A stretch of 64,000 nt of DNA from Deltaproteobacteria bacterium IMCC39524 (GCA_029667085.1 JARUHJ010000002.1:248001-312000), one strand, 5' to 3'; counted from the stretch's first letter, positions 9,487 to 18,570 are shown. Notes: generated from the sequence alone by a model not told the origin. Numbers and translations: made by a program.

Positions 9487-10347
9487 ATGGCCTGGTTTAA
9501 AAAGTCAAAGGCGCCTATTGCGCCCGTTGGAAGTAAGAAAGTACAGATGCCAGAGGGTCTCTGGACGAAGTGCAAAAATTGCGAAGAGATCATCTACTCA
9601 AAGGAGATCGAACGTAATTTAAATGTTTGCCCCAAGTGCGATTATCACTTCCGCATCAGTGCCCGAGAGAGGATTGACCTGGTGATTGATGAGGGGACCT
9701 TCAACGAAACTGACCCCGATATGGCCTCGGTGGATTTCCTGAAATTCAAGGACTCCAAAAAGTACGTAGACCGTATCAAGGCTGCTGTTGCCAAGAATGG
9801 AGGCGGTGACGCCGTTGTCACAGGTTCCGGCCTGATGAACGGACAGGAAGTGGTCGTTGCGGTTTTTGATTTCGCTTTTCTCGGCGGCAGTATGGGTTCG
9901 GTTGTCGGCGAGAAAATCACCCGAGCGATCGAGCTTGGCCTTGAGAACAAGGCGCCGGTCATGGTTTTCTCCTCTTCAGGCGGGGCCCGTATGCAGGAGA
10001 GTATTCTCTCGCTGATGCAGATGGCTAAAACGAGCGCTGCACTTGCCAAACTCAAGAAGGCCGGGATACCTTTTATCTCCGTTCTGACTGATCCGACCAC
10101 GGGTGGTGTTACTGCCAGCTTTGCCATGCTTGGAGACCTCAATGTTGCCGAGCCGAAAGCCTTGATCGGTTTTGCCGGACCTCGCGTCATTGAGCAGACA
10201 ATTCGCCAGCAACTCCCGGAAGGTTTTCAGCGCTCTGAATATCTCCTCGACCACGGCATGGTTGACATGATTGTTTCCCGCCAGGAAATGAAAGCGCGAT
10301 TGTCGCAGGCTTTACGCATCTTTACCCAGCAGGCTTCTGCTTCTTAG
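9487..10347 (+). CDS. accD: Acetyl-CoA carboxylase carboxyltransferase, beta subunit
   Basis: Beta half of the carboxyltransferase that moves CO2 from biotin to acetyl-CoA, making malonyl-CoA for fatty acids. It has 286 residues. The N-terminal zinc ribbon is visible as CKNCEEII and CPKCDYHF, followed by the crotonase-like core with FDFAFLGGSMGSVVGEKI, SSSGGARMQE and TDPTTGGVTASFAMLGD. A GAGG ribosome site lies seven bases before the ATG. accA is not in the window. Linkage to folC is common in bacteria. Confidence 0.97.
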   Translation: MAWFKKSKAPIAPVGSKKVQMPEGLWTKCKNCEEIIYSKEIERNLNVCPKCDYHFRISARERIDLVIDEGTFNETDPDMASVDFLKFKDSKKYVDRIKAAVAKNGGGDAVVTGSGLMNGQEVVVAVFDFAFLGGSMGSVVGEKITRAIELGLENKAPVMVFSSSGGARMQESILSLMQMAKTSAALAKLKKAGIPFISVLTDPTTGGVTASFAMLGDLNVAEPKALIGFAGPRVIEQTIRQQLPEGFQRSEYLLDHGMVDMIVSRQEMKARLSQALRIFTQQASAS

Positions 10348-10397
10348 AACCCTGTCAGTTTCTTCATACACTGCCTTGAGCCCACAGGATTGCGCTA

Positions 10398-11684
10398 GTG
10401 GATTTCACCTCCAGCCTCGACTACCTCTATGGGCTGCAACGTTTTGGCGTTAAGCTCGGCCTGGGGAATATGCGGGCTTTAAAGGCCCGCTTGCCTCAAC
10501 TTCAGGAACCTTTGCCCTGCATTCATGTGGCCGGGACCAATGGCAAAGGTTCTGTCAGTGTCCTGCTGGCGGAGATACTCAAACAAGCAGGGCTGCATGT
10601 TGGGCTGTATACCTCACCACACCTGAACTGTTTCACCGAACGAATCCGTATTGATGGCGTAGCGGTAACCCGCGATGATATTGGTGCTCTCACTGAAATC
10701 ATTCGCCTGAATTCAGAAGACATCCCTTTAACATTTTTTGAAGCGACAACGGCGATGGCTCTTCTGGCTTTTTGTGAGGCCGGTGTCGATGTTGCTGTTA
10801 TCGAAACCGGTCTTGGCGGTCGTCTGGATGCGACTAATATCGTTGATCCCCAGCTTTGTATGATTACTCCTGTCAGCGTTGACCACAGCGAACATCTGGG
10901 CTCCACACTCGCTGAAATTGCAGCGGAAAAGGCAGGCATCATCAAGCCCGGTGTGCCTGTCGTCGTCGGTGCGCAGGAGCCCTCTGCCGAGGAGGTCCTT
11001 CTGTCTGTTGCTACTGCTTGTGAGTCTCAGGTTTCCCTTTCTGGTCGTGATTTTTCCTGGCGGGGTGATCACGATAACTTTACGGTTGTTGTCGATTCTG
11101 ATCATTTGCGTGATTTAAAGTGTGCTCTTGCAGGCGCTCACCAGTTGGATAACTTCGCCCAGGCTGTTGCTGGGGCAATACAGTTACGTAAACAAGGCTT
11201 CAAGATCCCCGATGCTGCCATTGCCGACGCCGGGAAGAATGTCTTCTGGCCTGGGCGCCTGGAATGGTGTCGTGATTCTCAGGTCCTTCTTGATGTCGCT
11301 CATAATGCTGCTGGAATCGCTTGTCTGGCTGATTATCTTGAGACGCAGAATATTAAGCGTATTCATCTGGTCAGTGGCTTGAGTGGTGAGCGTAGCCCCG
11401 CAGAAGTACTCATGCCACTGGTAAAATATGTCGTGGCAGTATATGCTGTACCGGTTTCTTATGGGCAGTCGGTGCCGACCTGTGAGATGGTCGCCTGGGC
11501 TGACAATCAAGGACTGCCCGTTTATGAATATACTGTGGCTGCTGATGGTTTGGCTGCGGCTTGTGAAGGTCTTGGTCGCGACGAATATGTGGTTGTGTGC
11601 GGATCTCTTTATCTGGTGGCAGAGTTAAGGCAGGGAGTCTTGGATTCGCACTCTACAATGGAGTTTGTTCCAGAGACTCTTTAA
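10398..11684 (+). CDS. folC: Bifunctional folylpolyglutamate synthase / dihydrofolate synthase
   Basis: Adds glutamate to dihydropteroate and to folates using ATP. It has 428 residues with a GTG start and an AGGA ribosome site. The Mur-ligase-type P-loop HVAGTNGKGSV is at about residue 42, followed by GLYTSPHLNCFTERIRI, ETGLGGRLDATN, DHSEHLG, and EKAGIIKPG. The C-terminal ligase domain begins near residue 295 with LLDVAHNAAG. It sits 50 bases after accD, as in many genomes. Confidence 0.95.
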   Translation: MDFTSSLDYLYGLQRFGVKLGLGNMRALKARLPQLQEPLPCIHVAGTNGKGSVSVLLAEILKQAGLHVGLYTSPHLNCFTERIRIDGVAVTRDDIGALTEIIRLNSEDIPLTFFEATTAMALLAFCEAGVDVAVIETGLGGRLDATNIVDPQLCMITPVSVDHSEHLGSTLAEIAAEKAGIIKPGVPVVVGAQEPSAEEVLLSVATACESQVSLSGRDFSWRGDHDNFTVVVDSDHLRDLKCALAGAHQLDNFAQAVAGAIQLRKQGFKIPDAAIADAGKNVFWPGRLEWCRDSQVLLDVAHNAAGIACLADYLETQNIKRIHLVSGLSGERSPAEVLMPLVKYVVAVYAVPVSYGQSVPTCEMVAWADNQGLPVYEYTVAADGLAAACEGLGRDEYVVVCGSLYLVAELRQGVLDSHSTMEFVPETL

Positions 11685-11708
11685 TCCTATTTAATGACGG
11701 GTCATTCA

Positions 11709-14705
11709 ATGCAACGTTTATCTCTGCGAGCAAGCTTTTGCGTATTGCTCTTAGCTGCGCTCTTGTTGCCGGTTCCTGTGGTTAATAAAGCTTTTGCTCA
11801 GCCTGGAATCACGGTCGGTTTCGCTGTCGATGGATCAGGGCTCGTAATCTCCTCTGAACTGGGTAAAGAGGTTGGTCTCTATCTCAAAGAGCGGCTTTTA
11901 ACTCCGGTTGATGTCCGCAGTTTTACCTCGGAAGACTTCCTTTATAATTGGCTGGTTCGTTATCGCGAAGTAGATTTTGCCTGGTTAAGTAAAGCTTATC
12001 TGGGCAGGGTTCCTGAAGGGGCGGTCTTTCCGTTGACCGAAAATCTTGACCACTTCCCTGGCCTCTTTAAGGGGAGTATTGTTGCTCGGCAGGGGCAGCA
12101 GACCGCTCTTCTGCAGCAGGTGAGTAACGTTTTTCTGAGTATGCACGAGAGTCCTGAAGGCCGTGCTTTGTTGCAGAAACTTGAGATCAGTCGTTTTATC
12201 TCATCCTCGCATTGGCAAACTCCTGAGTGGGTAGGTGCAGAACAAGTTCCCTCTGAACCCACACCTTCTCCACTAGAGAGAGATTCCCTGAAAATCTCCG
12301 TTCAAGGTGAAACTCCGAGCTCAAAAATCACGTCCGAACCCTTTGCTGAAGATGAACTGAAGGTCGAGGACAAAACACCTGAAATAATAGGATCTTCAGG
12401 TTCAAAACGTGAATCCACTTCACTTGATGATGAAGAACCTCTGGTTGACGAGGCCCTCTCGAAAATATCTGAGGGTCGGCCAACCCCGGTTATTGCAGCG
12501 ATGCCCGATTCTTCTGTGGCGGAGATTGCTGATGTTAGTCCACAAGTAAAAGACGACTCTCAAGATGAACCCGTTTTTGAAACGCCGTCTGACTCTGTTG
12601 ATAGCTCTTTCCCTTTGTCCGTCGATGATAATGACGAAACGGAAATCGCGACTGAGCCGGCGTTAAAAGCTGACCAGGAGTCTCCGATTGCCCTGGTTGC
12701 GGATTCTTTGACATATGATTCTGACGAGGATAGTTATGAGGCAAAAGGTGATGTTGTCCTCCGACAGGGCGAGCTCGAATTAAAGTCTGACACCTTGCTC
12801 TGGCAGGCAGCGACACAGGATGCTTCTGCAGAGGGGGCTGTTGAACTTAAAGACATAGAGACTAAGCTCTTAGGCTCAAGCCTTCAGTACAATATGACGA
12901 CAAGGCAGGGCCAGGTTCGTGACGGCCGGCTTTTTGTCAGCGAAGGTAATTTCCATTTATCGGGCCAACAGATCGAAAAGGAAGGCCAGTTCGAATATTC
13001 AGTTAAAGAGGGTAGCTTTACCACCTGTGATGGCGAGATCCCCGATTGGAAGTTTTCCGCCGATGAAGTGGATATTACAGTCGGAGGTTATGCGCGGGCG
13101 CAGCATGTCTGGTTTCATGTCAAGGACGTCCCGGTTCTGTATACCCCATACATGGCTTTTCCTGTTAAGACCGAACGTCAATCTGGTCTGCTCACGCCTT
13201 CATTTGGTTATTCAAACAACAAGGGGACGCTTGCTTCATTGGCATGGTACCAGGTTATTGATCGTCACATGGATGCCACAATCTATCTTGATTACCTCTC
13301 GGAAGTTGGTCTGGGCAAGGGGCTTGAGTATCGCTATGCATTGCCCGGTCAAAATAATGGCAAGGCCCTTTATTATCACGTTACCGGAACCGGTGAAATA
13401 GAAGAACTGGACCAGAAAGAAGATTTCCCCGATCTTGATTACTACAGGTGGAAACATAGCGGTCGACTGCCAGGAGGTTGGCGCTTGATGGCCGATATTG
13501 AGTATACGGATCAGAAACTCTTCTTTGAAGAGTTTGGAGAAGTTGCTGAGGATTATAATCGCGATAAGACAGTTTCTACGTTGATGCTCCGCCGTAATTG
13601 GCAAAAGCTTAATGTTGTTGGTTTTGCGCGCTACACCAAGGATCTGGAAACTGATAATGACGAAACCTTGCAAACTCTCCCTGAACTGAGCTTCGGACTG
13701 CCCCGCTACCGCCTTGGTGACACTGCTTTTTACGCAGGTCTTGAGAGTTATGCTACCCGCTTTTGGCGCGATGAAGGTGAAAGGGGCGAGAGACTTTACT
13801 TGAGGCCATCGCTTTCAGCGGTATTCAAGCCAGGTTCGTGGCTTGAAGTCACTCCGGAAGCTGCCTTCTACGAACGGCTTTACAGCACCGATGTTACTGA
13901 AACGGACAAGTTTATTCCAGAAGTCTCTCTTGCTCTATCCTCTCGCCTGGTCAAGAGCTTTGATGTCAACCTATTGGGGTCTGATCGCATCCAGCACAGT
14001 ATCGAACCAACCGTGACTTACACTTATGTCCCGGATGAAGAGCAGGGTAGTTTACCTCTCTTTGATCTACGTGATCGGGTTCTCTCCCGGAACGATGTTA
14101 CTTACGCACTGGTCAATCGTCTTACAGCACGTAGCCAAGCGGCGGATGGCTCAAGCTTGTATCGTGATCTATTCTATCTGCGCCTATCTCAGCGCTATGA
14201 TATAGATGAGGTCAGAAATGATCGATCTGGGGAGAAACGTCCTTTCTCTGACTTGCGTGTGGAGATGGATTTTACGCCGGTTAATAATTTTTCCTTTAAT
14301 GCTGAAAGTATAATCCCCGTCTATGGTGATTCAGGATTTAATACTCTGAGTGCTGGTTCGACTCTCAAGGATGATACGGGGAATGCTGTTAGTGCTAGTT
14401 ATACCTACAAAGATGCAGATTTTGCCGGAGTTGCTACAGACTATGTTTCATTTCAGGTAGACACCTCAATTTTGCAACCGCTTTATGTCAGATTCAAGGA
14501 AAGATACGATTTCCAGGAAAATCGTGCTCTTGAAGACTTTGTTGGTTTAGAGTATCGATCGAAATGTTGGAGCATCATACTGTCCTACAAAACTCGATAT
14601 CTGGAAGACGAGGATAATGATCACGAGATAGGCTTCACCTTTGTTTTAGCAGGTCTTGGCCCTCCCATGGGTTTTGCCGAGGGTGTCGATAAGGATATTG
14701 AATAA
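11709..14705 (+). CDS. lptD: LPS-assembly protein LptD with N-terminal binding-protein-like extension
   Basis: Outer-membrane barrel that inserts lipopolysaccharide into the outer leaflet. It has 998 residues from ATG 11709, chosen because a signal peptide (LLLAALLLPVPVVNKAFA) follows at once. Residues about 32-165 resemble half of a PhnD-type periplasmic binding protein (EVDFAWLSKAYLG, GSIVARQG, MHESPEGRALLQ). An acidic Ser/Pro/Glu-rich linker follows to about 325. The OstA/LptA-like domain begins at ALVADSLTYDSDEDSYEAKG, and the barrel has the conserved GSFTTCDGEIPDW and a C-terminal Cys-Trp. Barrel and OstA parts are certain; the extension is discussed as a finding. Confidence 0.93.
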   Translation: MQRLSLRASFCVLLLAALLLPVPVVNKAFAQPGITVGFAVDGSGLVISSELGKEVGLYLKERLLTPVDVRSFTSEDFLYNWLVRYREVDFAWLSKAYLGRVPEGAVFPLTENLDHFPGLFKGSIVARQGQQTALLQQVSNVFLSMHESPEGRALLQKLEISRFISSSHWQTPEWVGAEQVPSEPTPSPLERDSLKISVQGETPSSKITSEPFAEDELKVEDKTPEIIGSSGSKRESTSLDDEEPLVDEALSKISEGRPTPVIAAMPDSSVAEIADVSPQVKDDSQDEPVFETPSDSVDSSFPLSVDDNDETEIATEPALKADQESPIALVADSLTYDSDEDSYEAKGDVVLRQGELELKSDTLLWQAATQDASAEGAVELKDIETKLLGSSLQYNMTTRQGQVRDGRLFVSEGNFHLSGQQIEKEGQFEYSVKEGSFTTCDGEIPDWKFSADEVDITVGGYARAQHVWFHVKDVPVLYTPYMAFPVKTERQSGLLTPSFGYSNNKGTLASLAWYQVIDRHMDATIYLDYLSEVGLGKGLEYRYALPGQNNGKALYYHVTGTGEIEELDQKEDFPDLDYYRWKHSGRLPGGWRLMADIEYTDQKLFFEEFGEVAEDYNRDKTVSTLMLRRNWQKLNVVGFARYTKDLETDNDETLQTLPELSFGLPRYRLGDTAFYAGLESYATRFWRDEGERGERLYLRPSLSAVFKPGSWLEVTPEAAFYERLYSTDVTETDKFIPEVSLALSSRLVKSFDVNLLGSDRIQHSIEPTVTYTYVPDEEQGSLPLFDLRDRVLSRNDVTYALVNRLTARSQAADGSSLYRDLFYLRLSQRYDIDEVRNDRSGEKRPFSDLRVEMDFTPVNNFSFNAESIIPVYGDSGFNTLSAGSTLKDDTGNAVSASYTYKDADFAGVATDYVSFQVDTSILQPLYVRFKERYDFQENRALEDFVGLEYRSKCWSIILSYKTRYLEDEDNDHEIGFTFVLAGLGPPMGFAEGVDKDIE

Positions 14706-14717
14706 GTTGTTGATCGT

Positions 14718-14745
14718 TTGACAAATGTTAGAAATTTGTTATCTT
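14718..14745 (+). promoter_or_regulatory. Sigma-70-type promoter for the HhH protein
   Basis: TTGACA at 14718-14723 and TATCTT at 14740-14745 with a 16-base spacer. It is the only good promoter between lptD and the next gene and would give a leader of about 140 bases. That leader contains a small hairpin (GGCTC-GTTGT-GAGCC near 14773) and a G-rich stretch. No known riboswitch was recognised in it. Confidence 0.6.
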
Positions 14746-14894
14746 CTTCTGAATTTGCCAACCATCCGATGGGGCTCGTTGTGAGCCGGGTTGGGCGGTA
14801 ATAATGATCCGGAGGGGAGGTGTTGTAAGGAGGGACTGCAGGATGTTATGCCCACATCGGGTTCTTTTTTTATTTTGTTTTGGAGGGAAATGTA

Positions 14895-15197
14895 ATGAAA
14901 CGTTATCTGTCAATGCTCGTCCTTTTGGCTGTCGTCAGCACGATCGCTTTTGCACCGGCGACTGCCCTTGCCGCTAATGACCCTGCTGCAAATCAGGTTG
15001 TTGAAACCGTTCACCTTAATCAGGCGACAGCAGAACAACTGCAATCGCTTCCAGGCGTTGGCCCGGCACTTTCTGAGCGTATCGTTGATTACCGTACCGA
15101 GCATGGGCCCTTCAGTTCCGTGGACCAGTTGACTTCGGTGAAGGGTGTCGGCGAGGCCAAACTGGCGAAGTTCAAGAAACAACTGACAGTCGACTAG
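14895..15197 (+). CDS. Exported helix-hairpin-helix protein, ComEA-like
   Basis: Small protein of 100 residues with a signal peptide (LVLLAVVSTIAFAPATALA) and two HhH motifs: LNQATAEQLQSLPGVGPALSERIVDYR and FSSVDQLTSVKGVGEAKLAKFK. This layout matches ComEA-type periplasmic DNA-binding proteins used in DNA uptake, but many bacteria without competence carry such proteins. The ATG at 14895 was chosen over an upstream in-frame TTG because GGAGGG lies directly before it. It is monocistronic, with its own promoter and terminator. Confidence 0.85.
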   Translation: MKRYLSMLVLLAVVSTIAFAPATALAANDPAANQVVETVHLNQATAEQLQSLPGVGPALSERIVDYRTEHGPFSSVDQLTSVKGVGEAKLAKFKKQLTVD

Positions 15198-15217
15198 GTC
15201 AGTTGAAATTGTTACCA

Positions 15218-15245
15218 AAGGCCTGCCTTCCGGCAGGCCTTTTCT
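15218..15245 (+). terminator. Rho-independent terminator after the HhH gene
   Basis: Nine-base-pair stem AGGCCTGCC / GGCAGGCCT with a four-base loop, followed by TTTTCTT. It begins about 20 bases after the stop codon. Confidence 0.85.
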
Positions 15246-15405
15246 TATTGTGCTGATGTTTGTGAATCTCCGACAGCAACGCAATGTTAATTGCCTACAT
15301 CAGCCTGTGTGTGAAAAACCTTGATTTTTAAAGTGAATTGATGGAACAATCCAATTGATAATTGTTTTGATTCTGTTAACTGTGTATCAGTATTAGGGGT
15401 TTATT

Positions 15406-15717
15406 ATGGCAGGAAACCCTGCTAAAGCTTCGCACCCCGATGGGGGGCGTCTTAACTTCTGGCCGTTAGCGTTGGTTGTGCTTCTGCTTGGTTTCGCTTT
15501 TTTTGGCGACCGGGGCATTCTTTATATGCTGAAGCTCTCTGGACAGAAGGCCGATCTGGTACAGAAAATTGCTGGCGTTGAGTCGGAAAATCAGGCCCTG
15601 CGAGGCGAGATCGATTCCTTGCGCGGTGATCGCCGTTACATTGAGAGAATCGCACGTACTGAGTTAGGCATGGTTCGTGATGACGAACTGGTTTTTCAAT
15701 TCTCTGATCGAAAGTAA
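15406..15717 (+). CDS. ftsB: Septum formation initiator, FtsB/DivIC-like
   Basis: Bitopic cell-division protein of 103 residues. A short basic cytoplasmic tail is followed by one membrane helix (about residues 23-42, WPLALVVLLLGFAFF), a coiled coil (QKADLVQKIAGVESENQALRGEI in segments) and the conserved IERIARTELGMVRDDE that defines FtsB/DivIC. It would act in the divisome with FtsL and FtsQ. No strong promoter was seen. A GC-rich hairpin with U-run near 15741-15779 may end the transcript before argS. FtsB versus DivIC cannot be separated by sequence alone. Confidence 0.85.
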   Translation: MAGNPAKASHPDGGRLNFWPLALVVLLLGFAFFGDRGILYMLKLSGQKADLVQKIAGVESENQALRGEIDSLRGDRRYIERIARTELGMVRDDELVFQFSDRK

Positions 15718-15842
15718 CTAGTTGACAAAGAAAATTTACTTAAGCGGGTCCGTTTCGTATCTTGGGAGCGGGCCTTTTCTGTGTCTTTCCAGAACGAAAA
15801 TTTAGCGCTGAATCCCCGTGTTGTTTTCTCGCCTGCGAGTTC

Positions 15843-15871
15843 TTGACACTCTCATAGTGCGGCGCTAACAT
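15843..15871 (+). promoter_or_regulatory. Sigma-70-type promoter upstream of argS
   Basis: TTGACA at 15843-15848, a 17-base spacer, and TAACAT at 15866-15871. Transcription would begin near 15878, ten bases before the large hairpin element, leaving a leader of about 200 bases before argS. Confidence 0.7.
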
Positions 15872-15887
15872 ACATATCCTTTTCCTT

Positions 15888-16056
15888 ATCGGCATTATGT
15901 CTAAATTGACGAGGATAAGTGTGAACTTAGTTTGAGTCGGACGAAAGTTCAGTCAGTTTAGACTTTATGCCCTTAGCCGATTGAGACGCTTGCTGAGTCC
16001 CTTTTTGAATCACAGGACTCAGCTTGTGTGAATACATGCAGGGTTCATAAACCCTG
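15888..16056 (+). ncRNA. Structured 5' leader of argS (three hairpins), unknown class
   Basis: Three inverted repeats follow the promoter. The first is long: GGCAT 15891-15895 pairs ATGCC 15967-15971, a 3x3 internal loop follows, then GTCTAAATTGAC 15899-15910 pairs GTCAGTTTAGAC 15952-15963 (one G-U), and TGAACTT 15922-15928 pairs AAGTTCA 15945-15951. ATCGGC/GCCGAT at 15888/15976 is an alternative base. The second is GCTGAGTCC 15992 / GGACTCAGC 16015. The third is CAGGGTT-CATA-AACCCTG 16039-16056, just before the ribosome site. No known riboswitch or T-box consensus was recognised. It may be a regulatory leader or a separate small RNA. Confidence 0.55.
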
Positions 16057-16080
16057 TTCCAGTGGAGGATTAAACAAATC

Positions 16081-17742
16081 ATGAAGGATCGTCTGCGGCA
16101 ACAGATCGGTGACGCTCTGCAAGCCTGCTTTAATAATGGTACTCTGCACTCGGGAGTCGTTCCTGATGTGCAGATTGAAATCCCGGGAAACCCTGATCAC
16201 GGTGATTTTGCCTCTAATCTGGCCATGACTATGGCCCGTGCCGAAAAGAAATCACCTCGGCAGATTGCTGAAGCCCTGGTCGAAGCTCTCGATGATTGTG
16301 ATTTCTTGAGTAAAGTTGAGATCGCAGGGCCGGGATTTATCAATTTTACCCTGGCGCCAGGTTGTTGGTATGAAGTTCTTGACGAGATCACCGTGAAGGG
16401 CAAAGCCTACGGCCTCTCTCAGGTAGGTGAGGGTCAAAAGGTTCAGGTCGAGTTCGTCAGTGCGAACCCAACCGGCCCTTTGCATATCGGTCATGGCCGC
16501 GGTGCCGCAACAGGCGACGCGGTCGCTTCAGTCCTGCAGGCTGCCGGCTATGAAGTCCAGCGTGAGTACTATATAAACGACGCAGGCAACCAGATGCGTA
16601 CACTTGGCCTCTCGCTCCTGTTGCGTTATCGACAGGTGTGTGGTGAGCAGGTTGAGTTCCCTGATGATTGTTACCAGGGAGACTACATCCTCGACCTCGC
16701 CAAAGAGATTCATGAGGCTGAAGGGACTCGCTACCTTGAACTTGACGAGAACGAGGCAATCAAGTTGCTCGGCTGCTTCGGTGGTGACCGTATCCTGGCG
16801 GGTATCCGGGACGACCTCGAGGCGTTCGGTATTACCTTTGACCGATGGTACAGTGAGCAGGGACTGTTTGATCGCGATGAAGTTTCTGCCGGACTTAAAG
16901 TTCTGAAGGAGAAGGGCCTGTCCTATGAACAGGACGGTGCTGTCTGGTTTCGCACCACCGATTTTGGTGATGACAAGGATCGTGTTCTGGTTCGTTCAAA
17001 TGGAGAAACAACTTACTTCGCCTCAGACGTTGCCTACCACCTGGAAAAGTTCAGTCGTGGGTTCGACACTGTTATTGATGTCTTGGGCGCTGATCACCAT
17101 GGTTACGTTCAACGGATGAAGGCCGTCGTGAATGGCCTGGGTCGCAACCCCGACGATTTGCAGTTCATCCTGGTGCAACTGGTTAGCTTGCTGCGCGAAG
17201 GGGAGCCGGTCTCCATGAGCACCCGCTCGGGTGAGTTTGTGACTTTACGCGAAGTGGTAGACGAGGTCGGGAAAGATGCCTGTCGTTTTATCTTCCTGCT
17301 TAGACGGGCAGACAGCCAGCTTGATTTTGACCTTGAATTGGCCAAGCGGCAAAGCAATGACAACCCTGTTTACTATGTGCAGTACGCACATGCTCGGGTC
17401 TGCAGCATCTGCCGCACTGCTGATGAGCAGGGTGTGGTGACTCTGGAACGCGAGTCGCTGGATTTGTCATGCTTGACGCTCGCCGAGGAACTGGCCCTGG
17501 CGAAGCACCTGGCACGTTACCCGGAAACTGTTATTAACGCGGCACAGAACCGTGAACCGCACCGTGTTGTCTACTTCCTTCAGGAGCTTGCAGCCCAGTT
17601 TCACAGTTACTATAATCGGCAGAGGGTGCTGGTTGATGACCCGGCGACGACACAGGCACGTCTCTATCTCATCAAGGGTGTGCGAACGGTCCTCGCCAAT
17701 GCACTGAACCTGCTCGGAGTTGACGCTCCGGAGCGAATGTGA
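16081..17742 (+). CDS. argS: Arginyl-tRNA synthetase
   Basis: Class I synthetase of 553 residues that charges tRNA-Arg. The N-terminal Add-1 domain contains IPGNPDHGDFASNLAM; the catalytic HIGH motif is in SANPTGPLHIGHGRGAATGD, and the MSTRSGEFVTL segment stands where other class I enzymes have KMSKS. The DALR anticodon-binding domain ends the protein with LYLIKGVRTVLANALNLLGV. GGAGG lies 11 bases before the ATG. It has its own promoter and an unusual structured leader. Confidence 0.97.
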   Translation: MKDRLRQQIGDALQACFNNGTLHSGVVPDVQIEIPGNPDHGDFASNLAMTMARAEKKSPRQIAEALVEALDDCDFLSKVEIAGPGFINFTLAPGCWYEVLDEITVKGKAYGLSQVGEGQKVQVEFVSANPTGPLHIGHGRGAATGDAVASVLQAAGYEVQREYYINDAGNQMRTLGLSLLLRYRQVCGEQVEFPDDCYQGDYILDLAKEIHEAEGTRYLELDENEAIKLLGCFGGDRILAGIRDDLEAFGITFDRWYSEQGLFDRDEVSAGLKVLKEKGLSYEQDGAVWFRTTDFGDDKDRVLVRSNGETTYFASDVAYHLEKFSRGFDTVIDVLGADHHGYVQRMKAVVNGLGRNPDDLQFILVQLVSLLREGEPVSMSTRSGEFVTLREVVDEVGKDACRFIFLLRRADSQLDFDLELAKRQSNDNPVYYVQYAHARVCSICRTADEQGVVTLERESLDLSCLTLAEELALAKHLARYPETVINAAQNREPHRVVYFLQELAAQFHSYYNRQRVLVDDPATTQARLYLIKGVRTVLANALNLLGVDAPERM

Positions 17743-17764
17743 CGGTTCGCCAGGGAGGGTGGGG

Positions 17765-18427
17765 ATGATGGTGCAACCGGTTGTATCGAGAACTCAGCGG
17801 CGAATCGAACGCAAGCAGCTCATGCTGATTGTTGTGTTGATCATTGCAGTCGCAGCTGTCAGCTTTTCTCTTGGGGTGATGTTCGGGCAAAGGAATGTTT
17901 CTAGTCAGGAGCTAGTCGCTGAGGTGGATTCCTTAACCCCTGCCAAGGTGACCCAGATTGTGCCTCCTCCGCCTCCGCAGGAAGAAACGGTGCCGGAAAA
18001 ACCCGAGCGATTAACCTTTTATGACAACCTGCCGAAGGGCAATCAGGCTCCCCTTGGCAGTGGTATCAATCTGCCGCCAGAGAAGCCGACAAAGGCGGTG
18101 CAGGCGAAACCTAAGCCTGCCGTCAAGAAAACAGAGGTGAAGCCGGTTGCTGCTGCGCCTAAGCAGGCAACCGTGCCGACCGTTTCTGCAGAAGGTTCTT
18201 TTGTTGTGCAGATCGCTTCTTTTCGTACCGGTGAGGACGCCAGGGGTTTGGCTGCTCGGCTTAAGCTATATAAACTTTCAACCTTTATCGAGACCGCTGA
18301 TCTTGGCGACAAGGGTGTCTGGTACCGGGTCTTGGCCGGGCCATATCGTAGCCGGGAGGGGGCCGACACTGCTGCTGCTCTATTGAAGGAAAAAGAGCGC
18401 TTGTCTGCTCTTGTCAGGAAGCGATAA
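17765..18427 (+). CDS. Membrane-anchored SPOR-domain protein
   Basis: Of 220 residues: a short basic cytoplasmic N-terminus, one membrane helix (about 18-40, LMLIVVLIIAVAAVSFSLGVMFG), a Pro/Lys/Ala-rich periplasmic linker (residues 65-145), and a C-terminal SPOR domain of about 70 residues beginning FVVQIASFRTGEDARGLAARL. SPOR domains bind glycan strands without stem peptides at division sites, so a role in septal peptidoglycan is likely. The start ATG 17765 follows GGGAGG. It lies 22 bases after argS and is probably cotranscribed with it. Confidence 0.85.
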   Translation: MMVQPVVSRTQRRIERKQLMLIVVLIIAVAAVSFSLGVMFGQRNVSSQELVAEVDSLTPAKVTQIVPPPPPQEETVPEKPERLTFYDNLPKGNQAPLGSGINLPPEKPTKAVQAKPKPAVKKTEVKPVAAAPKQATVPTVSAEGSFVVQIASFRTGEDARGLAARLKLYKLSTFIETADLGDKGVWYRVLAGPYRSREGADTAAALLKEKERLSALVRKR

Positions 18428-18442
18428 GGGGAGAGTTTTTCC

Positions 18443-18471
18443 TTGACATCATGAGGGGGGACGGGTAAATT
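18443..18471 (+). promoter_or_regulatory. Promoter of tRNA-fMet
   Basis: TTGACA at 18443-18448, a 17-base spacer, and TAAATT at 18466-18471, placing the start a few bases before the tRNA. The GC-rich run right after the -10 box (and in the spacer) is typical of stable-RNA promoters. Confidence 0.75.
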
Positions 18472-18483
18472 TCAAAATTCTGT

Positions 18484-18560
<77 letters not shown>

Positions 18561-18570
18561 ATAAAATCAG

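Noticed and set aside
14746-14894. G-rich leader of the HhH gene as a possible c-di-GMP or fluoride riboswitch
   Set aside because: The conserved cores of those classes (GEMM tetraloop/receptor text, fluoride pseudoknot) are absent; only one small hairpin is seen.
16081-16081. T-box explanation for the argS leader
   Set aside because: No conserved T-box AGGGUGGnACCGCG text or specifier arrangement was found, and T-boxes are rare in this group.
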